From: CAVRJC01 sp964505725
Lineage (GTDB): Bacteria; Actinomycetota; Acidimicrobiia; IMCC26256; DASPTH01
Length of the DNA: 55,260 nt
Direction of reading: 5' to 3'
Assembly (NCBI GenBank): GCA_964505725.1
Contig: CAZDJK010000106.1
Location: forward strand, 1 to 55,260
The notes beneath the pieces are model-generated. The model was given only the letters and a program-made list of their open reading frames with translations, ran no database searches and had not been told where the DNA came from. Position numbers and translations under genes: made by a program. Within the stretch, counting starts at the first letter, position 1, and each line of letters opens with the position of its first letter. Shown here piece by piece: positions 7,155 to 16,408 of this stretch.

Positions 7155-9488
7155 TCAGCGCGTCACCTTCTGCAGGGGAGCCCAGGCGAGCAGGAGGCGC
7201 TTCTCGCCCGCGCCGGGGAAGTTGACCAGCGCCTCGGTCTTGTCGCCGTCACCGAACAGCTCGATGACCACGCCCTCGCCGAATTTCTCGTGCTCGACGT
7301 CGTCGCCCACGCGGAGCCCGAGGTGCTCGGCGCCGCGGGCGCCCTGGGCCCCTGCCGCCGACGCCGGTGGCGCGCCGCCGCGCTCGACCGCGGCGTGTAC
7401 GACGGCGTCGCGGTGCGCACCGGCACCGCTCCCGCGGCCGTTCCCGCGGCGCGGTCGGAGGTCCTCGCCGAGCATGTGGACGAGCTCCTCGGGGATCTCC
7501 TGGAGGAAGCGGCTGGGCGGGTAGTAGTCGGTGCTGCCGAAGAGCGTGCGACTCCACGCGTGGCACAGGTAGAGCCGCTCCTGCGCGCGTGTGATCCCCA
7601 CGTAGCAGAGCCGGCGCTCCTCCTCGAGCTCGTCGGGATCCCCGAGGCTGCGAACGTGCGGGAAGATGCCGTCCTCGAGCCCGGTGAGGAAGACGATCGG
7701 GAACTCGAGGCCCTTGGCGGAGTGCAGGGTCATGAGCGTGACCGCGCTCTGGTCGTCGGCTTCGCCCTCGGCGGTGTCGACATCGGTCACGAGCGAGATG
7801 GCCTCGAGGAACGCCTGCACCCGATCGAGGCCCTGTGGGATCGACACGTCACCGCTCGCGTCGGCGGCCGCGCCGACGCCCGCGATCGAGGGCAGGCCCG
7901 AGACGTCGCCGGCGTCGAGCGCGTCGTCGAACTCGTGGCACACACCGACCAGCTCGCGCAGGTTCTCGACCCGGCCCTCCGCCTCGATGGAGTCCTCGGC
8001 CCGGAGCTCGGCGACGTAGCCGGTGAGCTCGAGCACCGCTTCCACCGTGGCGCCCACCCCGCCGTCGGCCAGGTGCTCGATCACCCCCATGAGCTCGAGC
8101 AGGTCGCGTATGCCGCCGAGCGCCTTGCCGGCGACGCCGGCGCGTGCCGCCGACGCCAGCGCGTCGCGGAACGTGATCCCCGAGTCGTGGGCGTAGGCCG
8201 CGATCCGGTTCACCGACGTGTCGCCGACACCCCGCTTGGGCGTGTTCACCACCCGGCGCCAGCTCACTTCGTCGTCGGGGTTCACGAGCGCGCGGAGGTA
8301 GGCGAGCGCGTCCTTGACCTCGCGCCGGTCGTAGAACTTCACGCCGCCGATCACGCGGTAGGGGACGCCGGCGCGCACGAGCGCCTCCTCGATCACGCGG
8401 CTCTGCGCGTTGGTGCGGTAGAACACCGCGAAGTCGCGGAACCGGCGTCCGTCGGTGCTCGTCTGCCGCTCGACCTCCCGCGCGACGAACGCGGCCTCGT
8501 CGTGCTCGTCCTCCGCGTGGTACCGGGTGAGGAGCTCGCCACCGACCTGCTCGGTCCAGAGCTGCTTCGGGTGACGGGCCGCGTTGTTGGCGATGACCGC
8601 GTTCGCCGCGTCGAGGATGTTCTGGCTCGACCGGTAGTTCTGCTCGAGGACGATCACCGTCGCGTCGGGGAACACCTCCTCGAACCGCAGGAGGTTCCGG
8701 TAGTCGGCCCCGCGGAAGCGATAGATGGACTGATCCGTGTCGCCCACCACCATCACGTTGCGGTGCTCCTCGGTGAGGAGCCGGACCATCTCCCACTGCG
8801 CGGCGTTGGTGTCCTGGAACTCGTCGACGAGGACGTACCGGAAGCGCGCCCGCCAGCGCGCCAAGACGTCGGGGTGCTCGCGGAGCACGCGCACCGTGAG
8901 CACGAGGAGGTCGTCGAAGTCGACGGCCGACGCCTCGAGCAGGCGTTGCTGGTACTCCCGGTACACCTCCGCGATCTGGTGCTCGGGGGGCGTGAATGCC
9001 CGGTCGGCCGCCGCCTCGGGCGTGACCATCTCGTTCTTCAGCGCCGAGACGGCCGCGTGCAGGCGGCGGGGCGGGAAGCGCTTGGGATCGAGGTTCAAGT
9101 CGCGACGCACGTAGTCGGTGAGCCGCACCGAGTCGGCCTGGTCGTAGATCGAGAACGACGAGCGCATCCCGAGGACGGGCGCCTCGCGCCGCAGGATCCG
9201 GGCGCACGCCGAGTGGAACGTCGACACCCACATCCGGTGGGCGACCGGGCCCACCAGCGCCGCCACCCGCTCCTTCATCTCCGCCGCGGCCTTGTTCGTG
9301 AACGTGATCGCGAGCAGCCCGAAGGGCGACACCCGCTCCTCGGCGATCAGGAACGCGACCCGGTGGGTGAGCACGCGCGTCTTGCCCGAGCCGGCGCCGG
9401 CCACGACGAGCACCGGACCGTCGGGGGCGGCCGCCGCCTCGCGCTGCACGGGGTTGAGCCCCGCGAGCAGCGCGTCCACGTCGGTCAT
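7155..9488 (-). CDS. pcrA: UvrD/PcrA-type ATP-dependent DNA helicase
   Basis: Superfamily 1A 3'-5' helicase for repair and for removing obstacles to replication, 777 residues. The Walker A motif VAGAGSGKTRVLTHR lies near 31-45. DEFQDTN (motif II), QNYRSSQ (motif IV), VTLMTLHSAKGLEFP (motif V) and VGITRAQERLYL (motif VI) are all present. The C-terminal 50 residues form the Tudor-like RNA-polymerase-binding tail seen in PcrA. ATG 9488 has no Shine-Dalgarno but a TACGAT box 7 nt upstream, pointing to a leaderless message. Confidence 0.95.
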   Translation of the reverse strand: MTDVDALLAGLNPVQREAAAAPDGPVLVVAGAGSGKTRVLTHRVAFLIAEERVSPFGLLAITFTNKAAAEMKERVAALVGPVAHRMWVSTFHSACARILRREAPVLGMRSSFSIYDQADSVRLTDYVRRDLNLDPKRFPPRRLHAAVSALKNEMVTPEAAADRAFTPPEHQIAEVYREYQQRLLEASAVDFDDLLVLTVRVLREHPDVLARWRARFRYVLVDEFQDTNAAQWEMVRLLTEEHRNVMVVGDTDQSIYRFRGADYRNLLRFEEVFPDATVIVLEQNYRSSQNILDAANAVIANNAARHPKQLWTEQVGGELLTRYHAEDEHDEAAFVAREVERQTSTDGRRFRDFAVFYRTNAQSRVIEEALVRAGVPYRVIGGVKFYDRREVKDALAYLRALVNPDDEVSWRRVVNTPKRGVGDTSVNRIAAYAHDSGITFRDALASAARAGVAGKALGGIRDLLELMGVIEHLADGGVGATVEAVLELTGYVAELRAEDSIEAEGRVENLRELVGVCHEFDDALDAGDVSGLPSIAGVGAAADASGDVSIPQGLDRVQAFLEAISLVTDVDTAEGEADDQSAVTLMTLHSAKGLEFPIVFLTGLEDGIFPHVRSLGDPDELEEERRLCYVGITRAQERLYLCHAWSRTLFGSTDYYPPSRFLQEIPEELVHMLGEDLRPRRGNGRGSGAGAHRDAVVHAAVERGGAPPASAAGAQGARGAEHLGLRVGDDVEHEKFGEGVVIELFGDGDKTEALVNFPGAGEKRLLLAWAPLQKVTR

Positions 9489-9495
9489 GCGGTCG

Positions 9496-9501
9496 ATCGT
9501 A
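9496..9501 (-). promoter_or_regulatory. Putative -10 box of leaderless pcrA
   Basis: TACGAT on the minus strand, 7 nt upstream of the pcrA ATG. The match to the actinobacterial TANNNT element is good; no clear -35. Confidence 0.5.
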
Positions 9502-9596
9502 CCGGCGACCGTACGCGTGTTCGGGGTGTGCCGGCGCGGCCCCACCTGCGCTCCGGGCGATTCTGGTTGAATGTCGCACCGTCGAGTGGAGTTGCG

Positions 9597-12311
9597 ATGG
9601 CCGACATGCCTTCGGGGACCGTCACCTTCGTGTTCACCGACATCGAAGGATCGACCCGGCTCTGGGAAGAGCACCCCGACACCATGCGCGACGCCCTCCG
9701 CCGCCACGACGACCTGATGCGGGGCGCGATCGCGCCGAACGGCGGGTACGTCGTGAAGACGCGCGGCGACGGGTTCCACGCCGCGTTCACGACCGCGCAC
9801 GACGCCATCGCCGCGGTGGTCCAGGCCCAACAGGCGCTGGCCGCCGAGCCCTGGGGAGCCACCGGACGGCTCGCGGCCCGCGTGGGCGTCCACACCGGCG
9901 AGGCCGAGTACCGCGACGGCGACTACTTCGGGACCGCCCCCAACCGCGCCGCCCGACTCGCGGCCGCCGGCCACGGCGGCCAGATCCTCGTGTCCGGTGT
10001 GACCGCCTCCCTCGTCGGCGATGGCCTCCCCGGCGATGTCGACCTGGTGCTGCTCGGCGAATTCCTGCTCCGTGACGTGCCGGAGCCGATGACCGTGTTC
10101 CAGGTCGTCGCGCCCGGTCTCGTGCGCGACTTCCCTCCGCTCTCGACCGCCGACACCGTCCCCGGCAACCTGCCCGCCCCGGTGAGCTCGTTCGTGGGCC
10201 GCGCCGACGAAGTGGGCGACGTCGCCGACCTGCTCGCCCGATCCCGCATCGTGACCCTCACCGGGGTCGGCGGCGTCGGCAAGACGCGCCTCGCGCTCCA
10301 GGTGGCGGCGGAGGTACGGCCCCGCTTCCGCCACGGTGCCTGGCTGGTCGAGCTGGGCAAGGTCCGCGAACCGGGCGCGGTCGCCGACGCGGTCGCCGCC
10401 GCGGTCGGCGCCCCGAACCGCGCCGGGTCACCGGTGCCGACGGTTCTGGTGGACTTCCTCCGCGCCAAGGAGCTGCTCCTGGTGCTCGACAACTGCGAGC
10501 ACCTGCTGGCGCCGACGGCCGACCTCGTGCGCACACTCGAGCAGGCGTGCCCGGGGCTGGTCGTCCTGGCGACCAGTCGGGAGGGGTTGGGCGTGCGGGG
10601 CGAGCAGCTCGTGGCGGTCCGCTCGCTCACCGAGGACGAGGCCACCCGGCTCTTCGTCGACCGGGCCGCGGAGGCGCACACCGGCTTCGAGGTGACCGAC
10701 GCCAACGCGGCCGCGATCAACGAGGTGTGCCGCCGCCTCGACGGCATCCCGCTGGCGATCGAGCTCGCGGCCGCGCGGGTGACGTCGTTGAGCCCGGCGC
10801 AGCTCGCGCAGCGCCTCGACCAGCGGTTCCGGATCCTCGCGGGAGGCGAGCGGGGCGCGGTCGAGCGCCATGCGACGCTGCGCGCCGCCATCGACTGGTC
10901 GTACGACCTCCTCACCGAGGCGGAGCAACGGCTGCTCGCGCGACTGTCGGTGTTCGCGGGGGGCTGCACATTGGAGGCGGCCGAGGCCGTGTGCGCCGAC
11001 ACCGAGCTGCCGCGCGCGGAGGTCCTCGATCACCTCACCTCCCTCGTCGCGCGGTCGCTGGTCAGGTTCGACCCGACCGACGAGGCGCTGCCCTGGTACC
11101 GCATGCTCGAGACGATCCGCCAGTACGCGGAGGAGCGCCTCGACGACAGGGAGCGGGACGACGTGCGCGACCGGCACGCGGGCTACTACGCGGAGTTCCT
11201 CCCGGTCGCAGTCGCGGGGGCACGCGGCCCGGAGCAGGCGCAGTGGCTCCAACGCGTCGAGCGTGACACCGAGAACGTTCGGGTCGCGATCGAATGGGCG
11301 GTGTCGCAGCGTGACGCGCCGCTGGTGGTGGAGCTGATGCAGGCGGGGACGATGGCGCCGCTCTCCCTGCGTCCCTGCGGCACCGCGCTCTTCGAGCACG
11401 CGGAGGACGCCCTCGAGATCGTGCGCGAGGGCGCGCCGGACCAGCTGCCGTTGATGCGCTCGCTGGCATCGGTCGCCGCGTTCGGCCGGGGCGACCACCA
11501 ACGCGCACGCGAGCTCGCGGACGACGCGCTCGCGGCACCGGGCGGCCCCGACCGCGACGACGTGTACGGCTCGTGGTCGACCCGCAACAGCCTCGCGATG
11601 ATGGCCGGCGACATGGCCGGCGCCCGGGAGGAGCTGGCCCACCTCGTCGCGCGTGGGCGTCGCATCGGCGACGCCTACGAGCTCGCCGCCGCGCTCGCGG
11701 GCTACGCGTCGGTCGGGCACTTCGTGGACCGGGTCGACGACGGGATCGCGTACGCGGACGAGGCGCTCGCGACCGCCCGCCGCGCCGGAGCACCGACGGT
11801 GATGGCCATGGCGCTCGCCGCCCGCGCCCTCCTCGCCATCGACCGCGATCGCGAGGTGGCCCGCGAGAGCGTCCTCGAGGCTGCCGACCTCTACGCGTCG
11901 CTCGGACCCTCGGGCGCCGACGAGCAGACGGTGGCCATGATCCTGATGACGACCCAGCGTCTCGGCATGGCGCGCACGTCGCTCGACGCCGCGGCCACCA
12001 TCCTCGACCGGACACCTTCGAGCCCACTCCTCCTGTGCGGCGTCCTCGAGGACCTCGCGGCGACCATCGCGGCGGACCGCCCCGAGGAGGCCGCGGTCCT
12101 GCTCGGGGCGGTCGACGCCTTCGCGCCGGGCTTCGCCGACCTCTCGGACTTCGCCGGCACCCGGGAGCGCGTCAACCGCGACCTGGCCGAACGCCTCGAC
12201 GCCGGGAGCATCGCCGCGCTGCGCACCCGCGGCGCCCGGATGACCCCCGACAAGGCGACGGACTACGCCCGCGCGCTGGTCGACGAGGTGCGCGCCGAGC
12301 TCAGTCGGTGA
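9597..12311 (+). CDS. Class III nucleotide cyclase fused to an NB-ARC/AAA-type ATPase and TPR-like region
   Basis: 904 residues. A class III cyclase catalytic domain covers 1-175. D15 (TDIEGST) and D58 (TRGDGF) are the metal-binding aspartates, so it may be active. A P-loop ATPase follows (Walker A GVGGVGKTRLAL near 223, Walker B LLLVLDNCEH near 293, GIPLAIELAAARV near 380). A helical, TPR/SARP-associated region fills 520-904. Unlike the mycobacterial relatives Rv0386, Rv1358 and Rv2488c, it ends without a LuxR-type helix-turn-helix. ATG 9597 has GGAG at 5 nt. Probably a signalling regulator; the ligand is unknown. Confidence 0.85.
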   Translation: MADMPSGTVTFVFTDIEGSTRLWEEHPDTMRDALRRHDDLMRGAIAPNGGYVVKTRGDGFHAAFTTAHDAIAAVVQAQQALAAEPWGATGRLAARVGVHTGEAEYRDGDYFGTAPNRAARLAAAGHGGQILVSGVTASLVGDGLPGDVDLVLLGEFLLRDVPEPMTVFQVVAPGLVRDFPPLSTADTVPGNLPAPVSSFVGRADEVGDVADLLARSRIVTLTGVGGVGKTRLALQVAAEVRPRFRHGAWLVELGKVREPGAVADAVAAAVGAPNRAGSPVPTVLVDFLRAKELLLVLDNCEHLLAPTADLVRTLEQACPGLVVLATSREGLGVRGEQLVAVRSLTEDEATRLFVDRAAEAHTGFEVTDANAAAINEVCRRLDGIPLAIELAAARVTSLSPAQLAQRLDQRFRILAGGERGAVERHATLRAAIDWSYDLLTEAEQRLLARLSVFAGGCTLEAAEAVCADTELPRAEVLDHLTSLVARSLVRFDPTDEALPWYRMLETIRQYAEERLDDRERDDVRDRHAGYYAEFLPVAVAGARGPEQAQWLQRVERDTENVRVAIEWAVSQRDAPLVVELMQAGTMAPLSLRPCGTALFEHAEDALEIVREGAPDQLPLMRSLASVAAFGRGDHQRARELADDALAAPGGPDRDDVYGSWSTRNSLAMMAGDMAGAREELAHLVARGRRIGDAYELAAALAGYASVGHFVDRVDDGIAYADEALATARRAGAPTVMAMALAARALLAIDRDREVARESVLEAADLYASLGPSGADEQTVAMILMTTQRLGMARTSLDAAATILDRTPSSPLLLCGVLEDLAATIAADRPEEAAVLLGAVDAFAPGFADLSDFAGTRERVNRDLAERLDAGSIAALRTRGARMTPDKATDYARALVDEVRAELSR

Positions 12312-12558
12312 TCTCGGGCTGCAGCTCGAGCTCGAGCGTGGCCTCGGGATCCTCGCGCCACGCGCGCAACAGCCGGGTGCGTTCGGCGTTCAGCGCCACG
12401 GTGAACGCACCGGAAACGTCCACCTCGAGGCCGAAGTAGTCCTGCCACTCCTTGTCGAGCGGCAGCGACGACGGATCGGCGTCGCGGGGGATGCGGCAGA
12501 ACCGCATCTGCCCCTCGTCGAAGAGCCACGTGCTGTGGGTGGAGTCGATCCGCTGCAT
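12301..12558 (-). CDS. Small conserved-looking protein, unknown function
   Basis: 85 residues, acidic, with no membrane segment or signal peptide. It reads as a small beta-rich fold (STHSTWLFDEGQMRFCRIPR, then FGLEVDVSGAFTVALNAERT). Codon use matches its neighbours, so I take it as real. ATG 12558 lies about 70 nt below the fba stop. Its 3' end overlaps the cyclase gene's 3' end by 11 nt, tail to tail. No function is proposed. Confidence 0.65.
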   Translation of the reverse strand: MQRIDSTHSTWLFDEGQMRFCRIPRDADPSSLPLDKEWQDYFGLEVDVSGAFTVALNAERTRLLRAWREDPEATLELELQPEITD

Positions 12559-12627
12559 GGTGGCGTCACCCTACCCGGACGGCCCTGAGAGCTCCACAAG
12601 ATCCCTGGTCGGGCGCTCATGGACGGT

Positions 12628-13650
12628 TCACGTGCCGACGGTCTCCATGTCGGGCGTGTACGACCCGGTCCGGGCCGCGCCGTTGAGGCGCGCCCGGTGA
12701 AGGAACGCGGCCTTGGCGGCGTCGACGTTGGCGGCGTCGCCCTTCCACGCCTTCAGCGCCGGCGCCTGCAGGGCACGCCCGTAGGAGAAGCTCAGCTGCC
12801 AGGGGTGGGGGCCGAGCCGGTTCATCGTGTCGAGGTGGGCGGTGGCGTCCTCGTCGGACTGGCCTCCGGAGAGGAAGACGATGCCCGGCACCGCGGCGGG
12901 GACGGTGCGGCGGAAGCACGCGATCGTCGCCTCCGCGACGTCCTGCACCGACGCCTTCTCGGCCGCGCCATAGCCGGAGAGGACCATGTTGGGCTTGAGC
13001 AACATGCCGTCGAAGGCGCACCGCTGCGCGTACAGCTCTGCGAACACCGCTTCGAGCACGGCGGCGGTGACCTCACCCGAGCGCTCGATCGTGTGGTCGC
13101 CGTCCATGAGGACCTCGGGCTCGACGATCGGGACGATGCCGGCCTCCTGGCACAGCGCCGCGTACCGGGCGAGCGCGTGCGCGTTCACGTCGATGCAGTA
13201 CCGCGACGGAAGCGCGTCGGTGATCGAGTACGTCGCGCGCCACTTCGCGAAGCGGGCGCCGAGCCCCTTGTACTCCGCGAGGCGTTCGCGCAGGCCGTCG
13301 AGGCCCTCGGTGACCGTCTCCCCGGAGGCGTTCGCGAGCGGCTTCGCGCCGAGGTCGACCTTGATGCCGGGGATGATGCCCCGGCGCTCGAGCAGCACGC
13401 GGAGCGGCGTGCCGTCCACGCCGTCCTGGCGGATGGTCTCGTCGTAGAGGATCACTCCGCTGATGAAGTCGGCCGCGCCCTCGGTGGTGAAGAGCAGCTC
13501 GCGGTAGTCGCGACGGTTGTCCTCGGTGGACTCGACGCCGATCGAGTCGAACCGACGCTTGATCGTGCCGCTGCTCTCGTCGGCGGCGAGGATCCCCTTG
13601 CCCGGCGCGACGAGCGCCCGAGCGGTGGCGGCGAGCTCTGACGGGTTCAT
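12628..13650 (-). CDS. Class I fructose-bisphosphate aldolase
   Basis: Splits fructose-1,6-bisphosphate by a Schiff-base mechanism. 340 residues, close to the animal/plant-type class I enzyme. ILAADESSGTIKRRF near the N-terminus, GIKVDLGA (about 95-102), the Schiff-base lysine K219 in LLKPNMVL and FLSGGQSDEDA are all present. It starts 2 nt after guaA stops, so it is coupled to that gene. Bacteria usually use the unrelated class II enzyme; whether a class II copy exists elsewhere cannot be seen here. Symbols differ between authors, so none is given. Confidence 0.93.
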   Translation of the reverse strand: MNPSELAATARALVAPGKGILAADESSGTIKRRFDSIGVESTEDNRRDYRELLFTTEGAADFISGVILYDETIRQDGVDGTPLRVLLERRGIIPGIKVDLGAKPLANASGETVTEGLDGLRERLAEYKGLGARFAKWRATYSITDALPSRYCIDVNAHALARYAALCQEAGIVPIVEPEVLMDGDHTIERSGEVTAAVLEAVFAELYAQRCAFDGMLLKPNMVLSGYGAAEKASVQDVAEATIACFRRTVPAAVPGIVFLSGGQSDEDATAHLDTMNRLGPHPWQLSFSYGRALQAPALKAWKGDAANVDAAKAAFLHRARLNGAARTGSYTPDMETVGT

Positions 13651-13652
13651 GG

Positions 13653-15212
13653 CTACTCCCACTCGATGGTGCCCGGAGGCTTGCTGGTGATGTCGTAGGC
13701 GACCCGGTTGACACCGGGCACCTCGTTGATGATCCGTGACGCCATGCGCTCGAGCACGTCTGGGGGGAGACGGGCCCAGTCGGCGGTCATGGCGTCCTCC
13801 GAGGTGACCGCACGGATCACGATCGGGTACTCGTAGGTGCGGCCGTCGCCCATCACGCCGACCGTGCGCACCGCGGGAAGCACCGCGAAGCTCTGCCAGA
13901 TCTCCCGGTAGAGCCCGGCCCGCTTGATCTCCTCGGTGACGATGGCGTCGGCGGCCTGCAGGATCTCGACCCGCTCGCGCGTGATGGTCCCGATGATCCG
14001 CACCGCGAGGCCCGGCCCCGGGAACGGCTGGCGCCACACGATCTCCTCGGGCAACCCGAGCTCCTCGCCGATGGCGCGCACCTCGTCCTTGAACAGCTGG
14101 CGCAGCGGTTCGACGAGCTCGAACTCCATGTCGTCGGGGAGGCCTCCGACGTTGTGGTGCGACTTGATGTTCGCGTTGTCACCGCCCCCCGACTCGACGA
14201 CGTCGGGATACAGCGTGCCCTGCACCAGGAACCGGACGTCGCCGAGATCGCGGGCCGCCTCCTCGAACACGCGGATGAACAGCTCGCCGATCATCTTGCG
14301 CTTGCGCTCGGGGTCGACCACGTCGTCGAGGGCGTCGAGGAACCGGTCGGCGGCCTTGACGTGCACGAGATCGACCGCGAACTGCTCGCGGAACGTGTGC
14401 TCGACCTGCTCGGCCTCGCCGAGCCGGAGCAGGCCGGTGTCGACGAACACGCAAGTCAGCTGGTCGGCGACCGCCTTGTGCACGAGCGCGGCGGCGACCG
14501 CCGAGTCGACGCCGCCCGAGAGCCCGCAGATCACGTGGGCACCGCCGACCTGCGCCCGGATCTGGTCGACCGCGTGCTCGATGATCGATACGTTGGTCCA
14601 CGTGGGGCGGCACCCGGCCGCGTCGTAGAGAAACGCCTTCAGCACCTCCTGGCCGTGCTCGCTGTGCACGACCTCCGGATGGAACTGCACGCCGAAGATG
14701 CCCCGCTGGCGGTCCTCCAACGCGGCCACAGGGACCGCGTCGGTGCGCGCCGTCACCGCGAAGCCGGGCGGTGCCTGCGTCATCGAGTCGCCGTGGCTCA
14801 TCCAGACGACCTGCTCCGCGGGCTGGTCGGCGAAGAGGGCCGATGCGCCCAGGAGGTGCAGGCCGGTGCGGCCGTACTCTCCCGTCCCCGTCCGACGCAC
14901 CTCGCCGCCGAGGTCGCGCGCGATGAGCTGCGCGCCGTAGCAGATCCCGAGGAGCGGGATCCCGGCGTCGTAGATCGCCGGATCGAGGCCGGGCGCGTCG
15001 TCGACGTTCACCGACGCCGGGCCGCCCGAGAGGATGATGGCACGCGGCTGGCGCGTCAACATCTCAGCGAGCGGCATCGAGCGCGGGACGATGTCCGAGT
15101 AGACGTGCGCCTCGCGCACGCGCCGCGCGATCAGTTGCGCGTACTGCGCTCCGAAGTCGACGACGAGGACAAGATCGATTGCGTCACCGGCCCATGCCGA
15201 TGCCCTGCGCAC
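13653..15212 (-). CDS. guaA: GMP synthase (glutamine-hydrolysing)
   Basis: Converts XMP to GMP using glutamine and ATP. 519 residues, normal length. The class I glutaminase domain has the nucleophile in GICYGAQL and the QFHPEV pair; the PP-loop SGGVDSAVAA sits near 225; the C-terminal dimer domain ends PPGTIEWE. The only usable start is GTG 15212, which lies 29 nt inside guaB3; the conserved sequence begins about 12 residues later (DLVLVVDFGAQ). Coupled to guaB3 upstream and the aldolase downstream. Confidence 0.96.
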   Translation of the reverse strand: MRRASAWAGDAIDLVLVVDFGAQYAQLIARRVREAHVYSDIVPRSMPLAEMLTRQPRAIILSGGPASVNVDDAPGLDPAIYDAGIPLLGICYGAQLIARDLGGEVRRTGTGEYGRTGLHLLGASALFADQPAEQVVWMSHGDSMTQAPPGFAVTARTDAVPVAALEDRQRGIFGVQFHPEVVHSEHGQEVLKAFLYDAAGCRPTWTNVSIIEHAVDQIRAQVGGAHVICGLSGGVDSAVAAALVHKAVADQLTCVFVDTGLLRLGEAEQVEHTFREQFAVDLVHVKAADRFLDALDDVVDPERKRKMIGELFIRVFEEAARDLGDVRFLVQGTLYPDVVESGGGDNANIKSHHNVGGLPDDMEFELVEPLRQLFKDEVRAIGEELGLPEEIVWRQPFPGPGLAVRIIGTITRERVEILQAADAIVTEEIKRAGLYREIWQSFAVLPAVRTVGVMGDGRTYEYPIVIRAVTSEDAMTADWARLPPDVLERMASRIINEVPGVNRVAYDITSKPPGTIEWE

Positions 15213-16344
15213 GCTGCAACGACTTGCCCTCGGTCTGGAGCCCCGGCGCGACCATCACCTCGGCCTTCTGGAACTCCTTCAGCGTCTCGTAACCGGTGGT
15301 CGCCATCGACGTGCGCAGCGCGCCACACAAGTTGAGGGTGCCGTCGTTCTCGTGCGCGGGTCCGACGAGGATCTCGGCGAGCGTCGCCCGCTGCCCCGCG
15401 TGCACACGCGCGCCGCGCGGAAGCGTGGAGTGGAACGTCGCCATGCCCCAGTGGTAGCCGCGCCCGGGCGACTCGTACGCCGACGCGAGCGGCGACCCGA
15501 TCATCACCGCGTCCGCGCCACAGGCGATCGCCTTGGCGATGTCGCCTCCGGTGCGCATGCCGCCGTCTGCGATCACGTGGACGTACACGCCCGTCTCGTC
15601 GAGGTGACGGATGCGCGCGCCGGCGGCGTCGGCGATCGCGGTGGCCTGCGGCACGCCGATACCGAGCACGCCGCGCGTCGTGCACGCATGGCCGGGTCCG
15701 ACGCCGACGAGCACGCCGACCGCGCCGGTGCGCATCAGATGGAGCGCGGTCTGGTAGGAGGCGCAGCCGCCGACGACGACCGGGATCTCGAACCCGCGGA
15801 TGAACTTCTTGAGGTTCAGCGGTTCCGATGCCTTCGACACGTGCTCGGCCGACACCACGGTGCCCTGGATCACGAGGATGTCGAGGTCGGCTTCGAGCAC
15901 GTGCTTGGCGTAGCGCTCGACGCGCTGGGGCGTCAGCGACGCGCACGCGGTGACGCCCGCGTCCTTGACCTCGCGGATGCGGCGCCCGATCAGCTCCTCC
16001 TTGACCGGCTCCGCATAGATCTCCTGCATCCGGCTGGTGGCCTTCTCGGCCGGGAGGTCGGCGATCTCCTCGAGCAGTGGCTCGGGATCGTCGTAGCGGG
16101 TCCACAGACCTTCGAGGTTGAGACAGGCGAGCCCGCCGAGCTCTCCCATCTCGATCGCGATGCGGGGCGACACCACGCCGTCCATCGCGGCACCGATGAC
16201 GGGCAGCTCGAACCGGAACGCGTCGAGCTCCCAGGAGATGTCGACATCCTCGGGGTCCCGCGTCCGCCGGCTGGGGACGATCGCGATGTCGTCGAACCCG
16301 TAGGCTCGGCGCCCCGACTTGCCGATGCCGATCTCGACTTCCAC
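15184..16344 (-). CDS. guaB3: GuaB3-type IMP dehydrogenase family protein
   Basis: IMPDH-like TIM barrel, 386 residues, without CBS domains; this matches the GuaB3 branch of actinobacteria and not the main GuaB (about 490 residues). The catalytic-loop motif GPGHACTTRGVLGIG is present, as are the phosphate-binding IADGGMRTGGDIAKAI segment and a C-terminal GYETLKEFQKAE stretch. GTG 16344 is fixed by a perfect AGGAGG 6 nt upstream; the frame continues further up without support. Activity as an IMP dehydrogenase is not certain for this subfamily; a separate guaB should exist elsewhere. Confidence 0.92.
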   Translation of the reverse strand: MEVEIGIGKSGRRAYGFDDIAIVPSRRTRDPEDVDISWELDAFRFELPVIGAAMDGVVSPRIAIEMGELGGLACLNLEGLWTRYDDPEPLLEEIADLPAEKATSRMQEIYAEPVKEELIGRRIREVKDAGVTACASLTPQRVERYAKHVLEADLDILVIQGTVVSAEHVSKASEPLNLKKFIRGFEIPVVVGGCASYQTALHLMRTGAVGVLVGVGPGHACTTRGVLGIGVPQATAIADAAGARIRHLDETGVYVHVIADGGMRTGGDIAKAIACGADAVMIGSPLASAYESPGRGYHWGMATFHSTLPRGARVHAGQRATLAEILVGPAHENDGTLNLCGALRTSMATTGYETLKEFQKAEVMVAPGLQTEGKSLQRAQGIGMGR

Positions 16345-16408
16345 CCGCAACCTCCTGGGAAGGCCCCAGGCTACCGGCTCGCGGCCGCGGGGCTCTACCA
16401 GGGCGCCG

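Noticed and set aside
7290..9596. N-terminal 769 residues of the long frame that continues into the cyclase gene
   Set aside because: They are antisense to pcrA. The cyclase starts at ATG 9597 with its own ribosome site, so no giant fusion exists.
15184..15212. Overlap of guaA and guaB3 as a wrong guaA start
   Set aside because: No ATG, GTG or TTG lies downstream before the conserved DLVLVVDFG, so GTG 15212 inside guaB3 is the only ordinary choice.
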